DNA from: Heliopora coerulea
Taxonomy: Eukaryota > Cnidaria > Anthozoa > Scleralcyonacea > Helioporidae
Assembly (NCBI GenBank): GCA_030142905.1
Contig: JASJOG010000294.1
Span: 273,790-337,789 of the forward strand
DNA: 64,000 bases
Reading direction: 5' to 3'
The notes beneath the pieces are model-generated. The model searched no databases. It was not told the origin of the DNA and worked only from the letters and a program-made list of their open reading frames with translations. Below, in pieces: positions 11,790 to 23,935 of this stretch. The position numbers were made by a program, and so were the translations under genes. Position 1 is the stretch's first letter. Every line of letters starts with the position of its first letter.

Positions 11790-14114
11790 TATAAATGTCG
11801 CTGAATGAAAGCTATATAGAAAGTTCTACATACATATAAAGGCAAATATTGTTTTATACGTCTCAATAGAGCAATATTACTGGCAACCGCTAATTCTACT
11901 TTCTGTATATGCGGCTTCCATATTAAATGGCTATCAATGAGTATTCCAAGTAATTTTTGAGTGTAGACAGTAGATAGACGATTTCCTTGTAAGAACACGT
12001 CACGATAAGTTTTGAAGCTTTTGTCAAAGGTTTGAAGCTTTTGTCGAGTCGTAATGAGCATGACCATTGTTTTATCAATGTTTATGGCCATTTTATTTTC
12101 ATCGTACCAATTTGACACATGTTCCAAGTCAGAATTTAAATTTTCTTCTATGAGAGGAATAGTTTTGCCACTGATGCTAATGGTTGAATCATCCGCATGC
12201 ATTGAAACTTACAAATGCTCCATAGCAAGAGGTAGATCGTTGATGAATACAGTGGACAGAAGTGGTCTTAAAATGGACCCTTGAGGCAAGCCACACGTAA
12301 TCTCTTTTCTTTCCGATAGATCACCTTGGATACAAACTTTCTGTGTTCTATCACAAAGAAATGCTTTATACCACGATAAAGTACTTCCATAACATTGGTA
12401 TAGCTTTAGTTTACGTAATAAAACTTCGTGATCCAGCATATCAAAAACTTTTTGTACATCCAAGAATACCAGACCATTTGGTTTACCTTTCTCAATGTTT
12501 TGGTACCAAAGTTCTAGCCTATGAGCTAAGGCAGTCTCGTAGGAAAAGCCAGTTCTGAAACCAGATTGCAGTTTATATAAAACTTTCTTTGTACTCAGAT
12601 AATTATAAAATCTAGTATAAACATGTCGCCCAATGATTCTACCGATTACTGCAAGTATTGCAATTGGGCAATAATTGCTTTTACCAGTTCTACTTCCACC
12701 TTTTTGAACTAGACAAACTTTTGAAATAATCCACTGCATCGGAAAATACCACAACTGATACTCAAATTTAAAATTTTAGTTAGAGATGAAGTTATAATTG
12801 TTGCAGCTGATTTTAATAGCCAGGTCATACATCGTCTAAACCCACGGCTCTTTTAGTAAATAATGATTTTAAATAACTTTCTACATAGCATTCATGTATC
12901 TCAGGTATCGTTTATTAATCATTGTCAGATAAAAGAGTCGAAAGAAAAGATTCTAGTTGTTGTAAATTTCCAGGTTTTGTATTTTCGACTGTAGGATTCA
13001 AAACACTCTTGCCATCGTCTTGAATGAAGAAAGAATTTATCTTAGATTCTTTCGGAGCTAAGTGTCTAAGGTATTTCCATAATACTGAAGAATCCTTTCT
13101 ACCAGATTCAATTATAGGTCGATAAAACTCCACTTTCCCTGATCTAATGAGCGAAACGTATTTATCTCCCCAGAGTTTGTAATTACAATTATCACCTATT
13201 GATTTGAATTGATTTTTCTGAGATATAGCTTTTACTGTTGTATCAGACATCAATTTAACTCGTTTATTCCGAAATGGTGCATGGAAGTTCGCAACATCAA
13301 GAAAAAGAGAGTACCATACATTAAGTGCATCGGGTGGATCAGCATAAGTATCAAGAATTGACCAAAACACAGATTTTCAATCATTGAGAAATAGAGCTTC
13401 ATCAAAATTCTTGAAGGAGCGAATTTGGTCACAAAATGGCACTGTTTGTTCCCAGAACTAGCTTTATATACAAAGGTTGTCGGAAAATGATCACTTATTT
13501 GAAATTCTAGAGACTTTAACAGCCTGAACCCTCTCTGGATTTGATACATAGATGTGGTCGATGAGGGAAGCGGTATATGGTGTAATCCGAGTGGGTTCTT
13601 CAATTATTTGTTTTAAACTAAACAGGTTCATCACTTCCAACAAAGACATAAACTTTTCCTCTAGACTCAAAAGGTGCGCGTTAAAGTCACCCATTACAAT
13701 TATTTCTTTACATTCAAGATAGGCATTTTCCAGTTGACCTTCAAAAAGGTTCATTCACGCCATGGCATTAAAGTCTTGTAGCCGATATGCTGTACAGAGT
13801 AATAATGATGGTGATTTATTAAATGTTATTTCAAGCCATAATTATTCTATTAGAACTGAACTTTCGAGATCCGTTCTTCTACAATATGCTATTTTTTCTT
13901 TAACATGAACGGCAATTCCCCCTCCTATATTGCTCTCTCCATCATTGCGCAAATGCCTGTAACGATCAATTTTTGTTATAGAGTAGGTGTATGAAGTATT
14001 GAACCAAATCTCAGTAATACCGATCATATCCGGTTCCTTATTGCTGCTTTTCAAGATAATCTTAAGTTGATCTAGTTTGTAGTTATAATTTGCTGTTGGA
14101 CAAAGACTTCTCAA
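11790..14114 (-). mobile_element. CR1/L2-type LINE pol remnant
   Basis: On the minus strand, from 14114 leftward, an apurinic-type endonuclease is recognisable (PDMIGITEIWFN; then IVMGDFNAHLL, SLIDHIYVS). It is followed by a linker and by reverse transcriptase motifs: YCPIAI, LVFLDVQKVFDMLDH, CGLPQGSILRPLL and MHADDST. A TAA stop splits the last two motifs at about 12205, and frameshifts break the endonuclease. The protein is lost after a segment like LLRRIKQYLPL, so the 3' end is missing; the 5' side ends at a purine-rich tract. It is dead by these criteria. Confidence 0.85.
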
Positions 14115-14505
14115 AAGGGAGAGGGAGACAGAAACAGAGAGGCAGGGAGACGAAGAAAGGGAGACTTATAAAAAGAGACAGAGAGGGAGAGGGGGGGAGA
14201 AAGGGCGAGACAAGGAAGGAGATAGAAGAGAAAGAGTGATGAGGAGGCAGGTAGTCAAATGAAGAGTATAGGTAAGGTTGGGGAAGGAGATAAAGAGCTG
14301 GAGAAAAGATAGAAAGTGAGATGGAAATGGAAATGCGGTTGGAGGTTTGGACGTATGTGATAAGGACAGGTCTGATTGAAAGATGGAGAAGAAGACAAAA
14401 ACGGATGAATAGATGTAGAATCAGAAGAAAAACAAATTGTCAAAAAGGTAATGGGAAAAAGGACAAAAGTTTGGAGAAGGAGGGGATGAACGAGAGAAAC
14501 TAGGT
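14113..14505. repeat. purine-rich low-complexity tract
   Basis: About 390 bases strongly biased to A and G on the plus strand, with GGGAGA and GACAGAG motifs. It abuts the 5' edge of the minus-strand LINE. Open frames on either strand here are compositional artefacts. Confidence 0.8.
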
Positions 14506-14738
14506 CACTCCCGTAAGATAATTGAGCTTGATACCAGATTAGTGTTTAAAAAAAAAATGTCGATGGTGTACTAATGAAAAGATGCAAGATTCACACGATA
14601 AATTTTTGGCAGATTCTTATAACTTAGGGCGTGGTATCTCAATTATTTTATATGTTCTGGATATGCATAAAAAGTAATTAACATTTTTAGATTCTTGTAA
14701 TGAAACTTTGAACTTTTCTTGGTTTTTATTTATATTAG

Positions 14739-14809
14739 AAATTTTGAAGGATGGTTGCATGAAGAGTTGGTTTGATAATTTATTTCTATTAGATGGCTCT
14801 GCTGAACAG
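14739..14809 (+). pseudogene. orphan duplicate of receptor coding exon 2
   Basis: After a fitting acceptor (TATATTAG) comes a frame of exactly the same 71 bases and phase as coding exon 2 of the receptor at 28063-28133. Both peptides share an ILKD start and a GSAEQ end. No stop interrupts the copy, but the donor reads ATAAGT where the intact gene has GTAAGT, so it should not splice normally. The flanking intron sequence is also paralogous (about 14500-15030 compares with about 27310-28360). Confidence 0.75.
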
Positions 14810-15109
14810 ATAAGTTCAATAACTTAAACTTGAAAATATGACCGAGACAAACGCTTCATTAATAAGTATCGACAAAAATAGCTGAGTCTTCCTGATTTGA
14901 TGATAAACTTCATATGCTTTACGATATCTTTAAATAGTTTAAGAGTTGTATTAGTTGGCATTGCGACTTAATGATCGCTTCTAATATGATTATGACTTTC
15001 TCGAGTGGTGAATTTGGCTTACGGTATCAGGCTGCATTGAGTTGCTTCGTGTTCAACTGTGCTGTAATTAGATTGGATTGCATTACATTGCACTGCATGG
15101 CATTATATG

Positions 15110-15162
15110 TATAGTATTGTATTGTATTGTATTGTATTGTATTGCATTGTGTTGAATTGCTT
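15110..15162. repeat. (ATTGT)n-type microsatellite
   Basis: A pentanucleotide array of ATTGT units decaying to related GTTGAATTG units. Confidence 0.85.
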
Positions 15163-16880
15163 TACTTGTGTGGCATTTATTCTATATTTATGTTTATTTG
15201 TATACGAAGCAGAAAAAATTGACTCAGAAAACACTAAAAAAACTCATTTGTTTCTGAAGCAAATTAGGCAAATAGAAAACCTCAGTTTGTTTTTGTAAGA
15301 GCTTCGTAGTGTGATCTTTGACTGAAACGTGCACTAAGTCCTAGATAGTTTTCTAAGAGACATCTGGTAGTTCTTCACTACCCAATTCTGAAGTTGGTCG
15401 TTACAGCCGACAGAACCTCGAAATGCTTCTTTAATAGTACCGCAGACGAACTTAGCCTATTGGTCCGCAACTGAGTTAATGATAAGTCAGTTTTCTTGAC
15501 CTTCTCCTGCACAAAAAAAATCGTTCAATTTTAAACCTTTTTCTATATGAGACGTTTCCCTTAAGAATTAAAATAGTCTGGAGTTAGTCAGAGTAAAATT
15601 AAAAGGTCGGGTACAGATAGGATAGAATTGAACATTGCTGTTCACCTTGGTGCTCGTTTCACAATTTTCCGTTTCTGGAGAAGATCACTAGTCGAAACTA
15701 TGGGAGGAATTGTCGTCGCTACTTGTACTTTGAGAGTCTTTTCCGTTTTCGTTTTCCTTGTATTTCTTTAAAGATGCAGGGACTAGACCTTGGTATTTTT
15801 CATTAAGTCTGATGGAACGAATGAAATAGACCTTTTTGCTACTTGCTTACTCCATTGTAGGCTTGAGGGTCAATGATCCAGACGTGAATACGCATGCTTT
15901 AACTTATCTAAAGAGTTGAAATTGTGGGTGCTGTGTGTATTAAACTATTCTAAATGTGTTCCGTGCATACTTGAAATTTTCTGGACAAGAATGAGTTAGG
16001 AATGTTCGCAGAAAATTTTTATAATATTAGATTGCCAATCACTTTGTTCCCACTACTTTTAATTTTTTTCATAAGTCCCCTTCCCCTTTCTCTTTTTCAT
16101 TGCGCTCATGACGGTCCTAATTTTCTCATATATTTGTGCTTCTTTTAATCCAACATGTCGATTGTTGGGCAATTGATAAAACCGAGGTAGTGCAAATGGA
16201 AGCCAAAAGTAACCTATAGTATTGAATAATTTTGTGTAATAGGAACAAACGTCAAAAAATAGTTCCAAGTTTCCACTTTGGTTAACATGAAAACTTTATA
16301 TATACCAAATAGAGACTTCAGTGAGGATTAGGGATAGAGAAAGGGATAGTGATATGTGAGGGATAGGAATAAGAATAACTATATAGATAAGGGTTGGAAT
16401 ATGGATAGAGATAGGGATATGGATATGGTTAATAATTGGATATGGTCAGGCTTTTGGTTAATGTTGACATTTTCGCCCATATTTTGCAAAATCTCTTTGA
16501 ACAAGTCTTTACTCATAAAATATATGAGCCTTAAGTAACCCTAAAAGTTAAATATTAATCCTAAATCTAAATGAACATGTATTTGATATGCGTAAAGTTT
16601 TCCTTTGTCAAAAAATTTCTTGAGTTTTAATTGATATTACAATTTTTAACTGCATTGAAATCTTTCGCGTCACCTAACGCAACCGTTACTGACTGTTCTT
16701 TCATATTATCAACAACTCGCGATTATTTCCAACTACACGTGACTATTTGCAATTATTATACTAACATATACCACAACCAGAGGACAATTTGAAAAAGTAA
16801 AGAACAAAACACAGACCGAAAAATGTCATCTTGTGACTTGATATTCAAGTTAGAACAAGAAACAGACAAGTTGAAAACAG
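15163..16880. other. intergenic stretch with minor repeats
   Basis: No gene is supported. It holds a minus-oriented copy of a short dispersed motif near 15560-15600 and a GGATAG-type tandem repeat at about 16325-16440. Confidence 0.4.
16325..16440. repeat. imperfect GGATAG/GGATATG tandem repeat
   Basis: Repeated GGGATAG, GGATAG and GGATATG units run through this interval with interruptions. Confidence 0.7.
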
Positions 16881-17123
16881 TAATATTTCGGCTCTATTTC
16901 AGAGTCATCATCTCTACACACCTCTAACCACTCAACGAACCAGACCATTCTTATTCTCCACACCAACCACAAACCAATATACACCACAAAGACACCTATA
17001 TGCCCAACCACAATCCGGTACAACCAACCAGCACATCACTACCAACATAACCGAACACATTGAACATGGCATACAGGATTTTCTCATCAAACATCTACAA
17101 AATCTACACAAATAACAACTACA

Positions 17124-19065
17124 ATGAACACACCTACAACCACTTACAACAAAAACTCCATCCTCAAATACATAAACCACAAACGCAACAACAACAACAA
17201 CCGATTCAAGAATAAACTTCAACTACACAAAAAAGCTCACAACCACCTTATACAGAACAGTGTTGTCAACTTATCTGATACACCATTATCCAAACCCACC
17301 ACCAACCTCCTTTCCAAAGGACTCAAATTCATCCCATCGCCGCACCCCAGGCACTGCAATACAATCTACCAATCCTTTCTTAACTACAGACGCAACATGC
17401 ACACTAAATACTTCTTCAGGAAAAACACTCCCATGAAACACCCTTTCAAAACTACAAGTAGATTCACACTACCTCAACCTGACAACTCCACCCTCATGGA
17501 ATACATATCACTTGTATACCATGACTTAAAAACACAACACACTCAGCACAACAATTACAAACGAAACATATCTCCTACCGACCTCAACTCCATCAATGAA
17601 CTAAAAACCAACAATGATATAATAATCAAACCAGCAGACAAAGGGGGAGCCATTGTAATCTGGACCAAGAAAGATTATCTGTCTGAAGCTTACAAACAAC
17701 TTGACAACACAAAACATTACCTAAAAATCACTAATGACCCAACCCACCAAACACTACTACAAATTGCAAAATTTGTTAACAGAATGCACAATGACAAACT
17801 AATAGACGACACAACATACAAATTTCTCTACCCAGAAACTAGAACGAGAACACCAACCTTATATCTTCTTCCAAAAATACACAAGCCTGACATCCCTGGT
17901 AGACCAATCATATCAGGTTGTGGAGGTCCCACAGTTAAACTCTCACAGTATGCTGATCACCTCCTCAAACCGCTACTAAAAAACATTCCCTCCTATGTCC
18001 AAGATACAACTCACTTTCTTAAACGAATATTCTCACTGAACAACAATGTACCCAACAACATAGTACTTGCTACTATCGATGTCAAGAGTCTATATACTAA
18101 CATACCCATTGATGAAGGCATCAAGGCCTGCATAGATATGTTAAAGGAAGACACTGGACTTGACAACCACACCGAGGAAATCATAACTGAAATGCTCTCA
18201 CTTATACTGACAAAAACTCTTTCGAATTCAACAATGAACATTTCTTACAAATTCATGGAACAGCAATGAGATCCCCCATGGCTCCTACTTACGCTAACAT
18301 ATTCATGGCTGTCCTGGAAAAACAAATGCTTCTAAATGCACCAGATGGACTAACAACAATTGAATGGATAAGGTTCATTGATGACATTTTTGCATTATGG
18401 ACCCATGGAATTGAAACACTGCATGAATTTCTCGACTACATCAACACGTTTCATCCGACAATAAAATTTGATTATACATACTCTTCTACGTCAGTTAACT
18501 TCCTTGACACAACCATTTTGAATCTGACCTTTACATTAAACCAACAGACAGAACCTTACTATTACATAACGACTCGTTCAACCCAACTTCCTGCAAAAAC
18601 AACATAATTTTAAACCAGGCACTCAGATATAGACGCCTTATTACTGACAACAAACGACTTCAACAAAGACTAGACCATCTGTGTGTCATACTGATTAACA
18701 GAGGGTACAAACTACATACATTAAATACTGCATTTCAACAAGCTAAACAACACACACAAATTGAATTGCTCAACCAGAGAAAACAATCAACAAACAGAAA
18801 CAGCACCATATTCTCTGTCCCATACAACAACAACACCAAACACATTGGACAAATCTTACGCAAACACTGGCACATAATTGAACAAGATCCTACACTGAGC
18901 ATTCTCTGGCCAGAAGCTCCTATTGTTGCATATAAGAAGAATAAGAATCTTAAAGACTCTCTTGTAGGTGCCAAATTACAAACACCAACATAATAAATGA
19001 CAACACAGATTACTACAATTACAAACAACTTACTCATTACTACTCAGGTCAACTTGCCCAACAGT
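17124..19065 (+). mobile_element. Penelope-like reverse transcriptase, nearly full length, with two frameshifts
   Basis: The first frame (17124-18213 or so) holds an asparagine/threonine-rich N-terminus, then IIKPADKGGAIVIW, LYLLPKIHKP, GRPIISGCGGP and IDVKSLYTNIPIDEG with the first catalytic aspartate. Near 18211-18216 a single missing base shifts the frame; the new frame continues IHGTAMRSPMAPTYANIFM and FIDDIFALW with the catalytic DD pair. A second shift near 18530 leads into KPTDRTLLLHND, LRYRRLITDN and RKHWHIIEQDP, ending VGAKL. No GIY-YIG domain is visible after this, unlike the fragments at 2.7, 7.4 and 8 kb. Coding use is strongly A/C-rich on this strand. Confidence 0.88.
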
Positions 19066-20480
19066 TTGCCAGTCATCTATAAATCAACCTGTTTATGGTT
19101 ATCCAACCCATGGACTTACATACATCCTCCTGAAAGAACACCACCCATCCTCCACTCCAAACAAGACATCTAGTGGACGACTCCCAAAGACAACTGGATT
19201 TACCACCGATTTGCGTACACCAAATAAATCAGGACCATATACCTCCAAGGAAACTTGGGATTAGCAACCTACAACTTCACAACAGATCCTTGCTGACAAA
19301 AACTCGGTACCAAATACTGGAGACAAACCTTGAAGCTGCCTTACCGGACTTAGACATTGCGTTTCGCAATTTTCGTGAACATATCTCATTAATTGTATAC
19401 TCACTTGTAAATATAGTCCCATGTAACTGCTACATACACTATCATCTCGTGAGATGACACTTTTGTAACACTTCAAGTGCAATTTGTACATCCGAATCTT
19501 CTTAATACATACTTCCTTCCTCTACAATAAACACAACAACACTGCCCTTCTACATAACACCCTTTCGCAGAACTACGTTGACGTATCCATTACGCAGCAA
19601 AATACAACATCCATTCTCAGAACGACGCCGACATATTCTTTCCTTCGTAATATATAGAACAATTTAAAAGGGGATCCACCCCCACGGTTATCCCCCTACG
19701 ACACCTACCACCACAACTCTCCCAACACTACACGCAACCACTACCGCGCGCTACATGTCAACTGGGAACGAACAACTCTACCTATTATATATTTACGTCA
19801 CAACTTTACCCCGATCTCATTTACTGCTTACCGATCGGCGCATACACAGTGTAAACAAGTATACAACAGCGACCTTCTTAATCTTATACGATGGCACGAC
19901 GCGTTGGATTATCCAAGCCACACAACAATTTTGGTAAGCAGACACTTTTTCTCTTTACACTATTATTATACTCTATACTGATTTCTCTGCCTTCCGACTG
20001 GAAAACATCGACTCCCAACCCCAAATCCTTGCTGAAGAGGCCACCATAGAAGGCCGAAACGTACGTCCAGGGTTGTGTCCCAAAAGAATTATGCACGAGA
20101 CAATGTTACACATCTTTACTGTCATCTTTTACTCTCTTCTTTTTTTATATACTATATACATACTCATTTTTTTACTCGGTACCACATGTCCATCCGCGTA
20201 GCCATCTAACACCTCGCATCAATCCGTAACATACGGTGGGTTTAGACTTCCCTTTCCTACTAGCTGGCAATTTTATCATTTTTACCACACTTATATGGGC
20301 CCTACATCGACTCTGAGACAAAGACTCATACATATTCTATCGATTCTCATGGTATACCCTTATGTGTAGCCATCCGACGCGTGTTTGCAGCCCGAGGCTG
20401 TAGGCGCATTATTATCACAATGCTAACTCACTCATTAAATTATCACATTTACATAACTATAACACCAGTGTGGTTCCAAT
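19066..20480 (+). other. 3' non-coding region and pseudo-LTR of the Penelope-like element
   Basis: No reliable protein is seen. The A/C-rich composition of the element continues and the stretch contains the hammerhead ribozyme at 20025-20074. The exact right boundary is not visible; element-like composition fades by about 20.5 kb. Confidence 0.5.
20025..20074 (+). ncRNA. minimal hammerhead ribozyme (Penelope-like/satellite type)
   Basis: All core parts are present in order. CUGAAGA lies at 20032-20038. Stem II is GGCC (20039-20042) with GGCC (20052-20055) around a nine-base loop. GAAAC lies at 20056-20060. Stem III is very short, with AC (20059-20060) pairing GT (20065-20066) around GTAC. 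The cleavage triplet GUC ends at 20067. Stem I forms between CCTTG (20027-20031) and CAGGG (20068-20072) with one G-U pair. This is the layout of self-cleaving hammerheads in Penelope-like elements and schistosome satellites. Activity is inferred. Confidence 0.82.
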
Positions 20481-20584
20481 TACCTACTCCAAAACCATAA
20501 AAAATAGAAAGCATAAACAAACAGCAAAGCAAAATACCGTTCGTGGACACTCAAAACAGCTTATAGCTTTTAACAATTGCTTTA

Positions 20585-20838
20585 CTCTATGTCAATGAGT
20601 TCATTGTCGCTCAGGTCAATGAGAGAGCTTTCTGGTGCCGCCTTTTCCATGTCAGAGAGAGTGATGGCAGGGCAAGGGTCATTCACTCCTGGTGCAAAAA
20701 TTGCATCTTTGACAGATTTCAATCTATCTAGGCCAGTATGAAAGTGCTGCCCCTCCTGGAAGCAGTGAATTTGCTCATCCTCTGAGCCATCTACAGCATC
20801 AGTTAATGCACAGCTCCTAAAAGAATTTCTGATCGTAA
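20585..20838 (-). pseudogene. C-terminal fragment of a pogo/Tigger-like transposase
   Basis: The minus strand reads IRNSFRSCALTDAVDGSED, then an acidic tail ending ELIDIE and a stop. The pattern of a short SF..C motif, an A-DG-ED motif and an acidic end is typical of the tail of DDE transposases of the pogo/Tigger/Jerky group. The catalytic domain is not present nearby. Confidence 0.5.
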
Positions 20839-20849
20839 CTTTGTATAAA

Positions 20850-21375
20850 CTAACCTAAGCCTCAAGGATACATTAAACACGATCGCCAGCTGTGGGCCAA
20901 ACTCTTACGTGCAGAAAGGACAAGCGTAGAGAAGCTAACGACCGTGATGAATATCCTATTGGAACATACGTTGAGGCCGAAAATGAACTGGTAGGGCACG
21001 TGCCCCTAGAACTTACTTTTCTTGTTCATACGTTCCTTAGACCTCCTAAAATAAAACAAGGTGTTTGTCAAAGTGACAAGACCAAGAAAACTCGAAAATA
21101 GAATTGTTGTTCCGGGATCATTTCGGGTAAGAACACCCAGTCGAGACATCGCCAAGAAGTTTGAAGAGGAGGTTCTAAGGATGAAACAGCTTTGTTCACA
21201 CACGGACATTTTGGTTCAAACCTTGAGGAAAATTTCAATGGTACTGGAAAACCGTGAGGGCATTAAAAGGAATTTAGCTAAAAGACAAAAAAATATCCCT
21301 CTTATTTCTACTTCAGACAGCTGTCTACCACTGGCTAAGAAACCAGTTAAAAGATGGGAGGGGTGCTAATTCGAA
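20850..21375 (+). pseudogene. broken open frames of unrecognised element-derived protein
   Basis: Overlapping plus-strand frames give a segment with NELVGHVPLELTFLVHTFLR, then FVKVTRPRKLENRIVVPGSF and a basic helical tail. The parts read as one protein broken by frameshifts. It reminds me of a small domain common in cnidarian repeat-derived frames (a VGH-P-E core followed by VTG and VPG motifs), but I cannot name the family. Confidence 0.35.
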
Positions 21376-21465
21376 TGTGAGCGCTTATTTCAAAACTCCC
21401 ATTCAGGTATGGGCGCTCATTCGAATGTGGGCGCTTATTCAGATGTGGGCGCTTATTCGAATAAA
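21361..21465. repeat. tandem GGGCGCTTATTCGAAT-type motif
   Basis: Four to five copies of a motif close to TGGGCGCTTATTCGAA follow each other, some in CTCATTCGAA form. Such motifs are common at the ends of pogo/Tigger-type elements, and a transposase tail lies nearby, so this is probably an element end. Confidence 0.55.
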
Positions 21466-21892
21466 TGCAGTAATTATGTTTTCAGGCTATCAGTTAGGGG
21501 ATAAAAGGTCTCTTCAAAAATTCGAAAACTGGGACAGATGCAAAATTACAAAAAAGCAAACAAGATGGATATGATTTGAAAATGGTTTAAGTTTTATTTT
21601 ATAATGATTGTATGCTGTAAGTGATCGAAAGTAAAATGAAATCAAGCAAGATATGAAATATATTCTGCAAAAAGTTATTAGCGATATTTCGCCATGTATA
21701 AGGCCATACAAACTTTACCAGAATATAAAGTACAATCGCAAATAACAAGCAATTTTGTAAGAAGAAACTTGACAAAATTGCAGTAAAAACTAACCGTAAG
21801 TACAAAAAAAAAAATAAACTCATTGAATTAGATTTATGAATCTAATATTCTGATGAACCACGAAAAATTGAAAATATGTAAGAGTTATAATA

Positions 21893-23146
21893 CAGAGGCT
21901 TCTAGGTATCACACCCTGCAAATTTAATTTAGCAACGTATCTTTGCAATTTAGCAACTTTTATTTTCAGTTCAGCGACTTTTTTTTTTATTTAGCAACTT
22001 TTTCTTTTTTCTTTAGCGACTTTTTATTTCAATTTAGCGACATTTTTATTGGGTGAATTAATATTCAACAAAGCTAAACGTTTACTTTACTATGGCTATG
22101 TTCACGGGGCTTTCAGATATGTCATTATGACAATTAAAATTGGAGCCGACGACAATGAAGCAATAGTTCGGGAATACTTTTGTTTGAGATTCCAAAATAA
22201 AGAGATCCTGAGCCTGCTAAGTTGTAGACATGAGATTGACATCTGTTTATCTCACTTAAAGAGAGTTAGAACGGCTTCATTTGAAAAGAAGTAACAGAAC
22301 GCCCCAAGAATAGATCTTAGATGCAGTTCAAACTGAACTAAAAACTATCGTCCAAGTCAGTGCTTGGCAGATAAACGGACATAATTTAGACAATAAATTG
22401 CTGATTTAATACATACTACCAGATGTCACTTCCTAATATTCTAAAAATACGTAAATTTGAAACCAAACCAGACTAAGTTTAATTATCATATCGCAATGGC
22501 GTTGTGGTTCTCAAATAAGGGCTGGGAAATGAGGGTGGGGAGGGGAGACTGCGGCCAACAAAAATACAATGTAAATGGTAGATAGCAAACCTTAAATTTA
22601 TTAAGATAAAAACTTAAAAGAAACAACTGACATCATGAACTGCGTTAATGACAAAATATGAATGATTAAAAGTGACCTCCTACAGGGCCTACAGGAGTTT
22701 TAAATACCATAATTCTACACAAAACATCACGTTTACGACGTTTTTGCACCCAACAAACGTTCTACACGAGGGTCTTCTCCCTACAAATCTTTGGAGCTCA
22801 GACCCTACAATCTCTTTGGGCTCACCTGGACATTTCCCGGTTGGCCACGCCGTCACTGCCATATTTGAATATCTGGAAGCCCGGTGCACATAGCCATAGT
22901 ACAGTAAACGTTGAGCTAAGTTGGATATTAATTCACCGAATTAAAAAAAAAAAATCATTAAATTAAAAAAAAAAAAAGTCGGTAAATAAAAAAAAACCCA
23001 GTCGCTAAACTAAAAAAATAGTCCCTAAATTTAAAAAGTAGTCGCTAAAGTGAAAATAAAAAGTCGCTAAACTCAAAAAATAGTCACCAAATTTGAAAAA
23101 AGGTCACTAAATTAAATTTGCAGGGTGTGATACCTAGAAAGCTCCG
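21893..23146. mobile_element. DNA transposon with terminal inverted repeats and subterminal arrays
   Basis: The left end reads TCTAGGTATCACACCCTGCA and the right end carries its reverse complement. Just inside, the left end has about six TTTAGCGAC-like units with poly-T spacers and the right end has the inverse GTCGCTAAA units. A flanking TATAATA on both sides (21886-21892 and 23147-23153) looks like a target duplication of 7-8 bp. Inside, 22049-22294 encodes a helix-rich peptide with REYFCLRFQNKEILSLL and LSHLKR, like the N-terminal helix-turn-helix of integrase-type transposases. No catalytic domain is seen, so the copy is non-autonomous. It sits between the two orphan receptor exons. Confidence 0.75.
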
Positions 23147-23838
23147 TATAATAACGTATTATGTGTTTCAGTATTCAAAGCTGAAAAAAGCGAAAGCACA
23201 ATAATTATTCGTTAAACTGCAAACAAATTTTGTATGAAATCGATAATTAATGGAAAGATGCGGTATTAACTTTCTGGTTTGCTAACAAAACTTTTTCGGC
23301 GTATGCGCTGACGTCAGTCGCGAAGAATCTCATTAACTGCTCAACGCTTATCCAATGAAATGTAAGTAATGATACCCTGAATAAAAAAAAGTCCTCCGTG
23401 ATTAGCTAATGAAAATGTTTCGATTTTGCATTAGTCATTTTTGCCCATGTAACACTTAATAGGGTGCCTTTCCAAGAAACTTGTTAAGGGACCAAACGCC
23501 TCCACGAATCGGGATAGGGTAAACGAAAGTCTTAGCTGTAATACCTTACGTTTAGTTAAAAAAAATTTTTATGAATACGGGAATGGATACTATAGAGACC
23601 ATGGAATTTCAAAATTTCCCTTAAGAATTTCCCTTAGCCCTTGAAAACGTCGTGCTTTCAACAATTACACAGAGAAGGAGATTTGATGTTGTATGATTTA
23701 TACAAACGACTTTCGGTCGAAAAGGGTTTGCCTAACTATAAATAAAACGAAATTAAGGCTTCATGGCACAGAAAAGGGAGGCTAAAAAAAATCTTATTTT
23801 TCTATTTTAATCAGTATTTTATTTTTGAATTATTGTAG

Positions 23839-23935
23839 TGGACTAACCTAGTCGGAAATGATAATAATAATAGTTTTACTTAAACCTGTAGTCAAGGAGG
23901 TAATGCAGATACCTGGTCTATTTCCTTAAAGCAGA
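23839..23935 (+). pseudogene. orphan duplicate of the start of receptor coding exon 3
   Basis: After a good acceptor (TTATTGTAG) the frame starts with tryptophan and threonine as in the receptor exon at 30025. It then shares a TC-QG---ADTW pattern. A lysine codon of the intact gene is a TAA stop here, and similarity fades after about 100 bases. Upstream intron sequence is also paralogous (about 21600-21790 with 29310-29450, and 23540-23838 with 29630-30024). Together with 14739-14809 this marks a dead partial copy of the receptor gene. Confidence 0.75.

Noticed and set aside
14255..14503. Open frames on both strands of the purine-rich tract
   Set aside because: They are low-complexity translations (Ser/Pro/Phe or Arg/Lys/Glu runs) of an A/G-biased sequence, not genes.
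16870..16915. Second, inverted hammerhead at the left end of the Penelope-like element
   Set aside because: The minus strand has TGATGA, a CTCT/AGAG stem and CGAAA, but the first core base is wrong and extra bases separate stem II from GAAA; I see no stem I. Probably a decayed relic at best.
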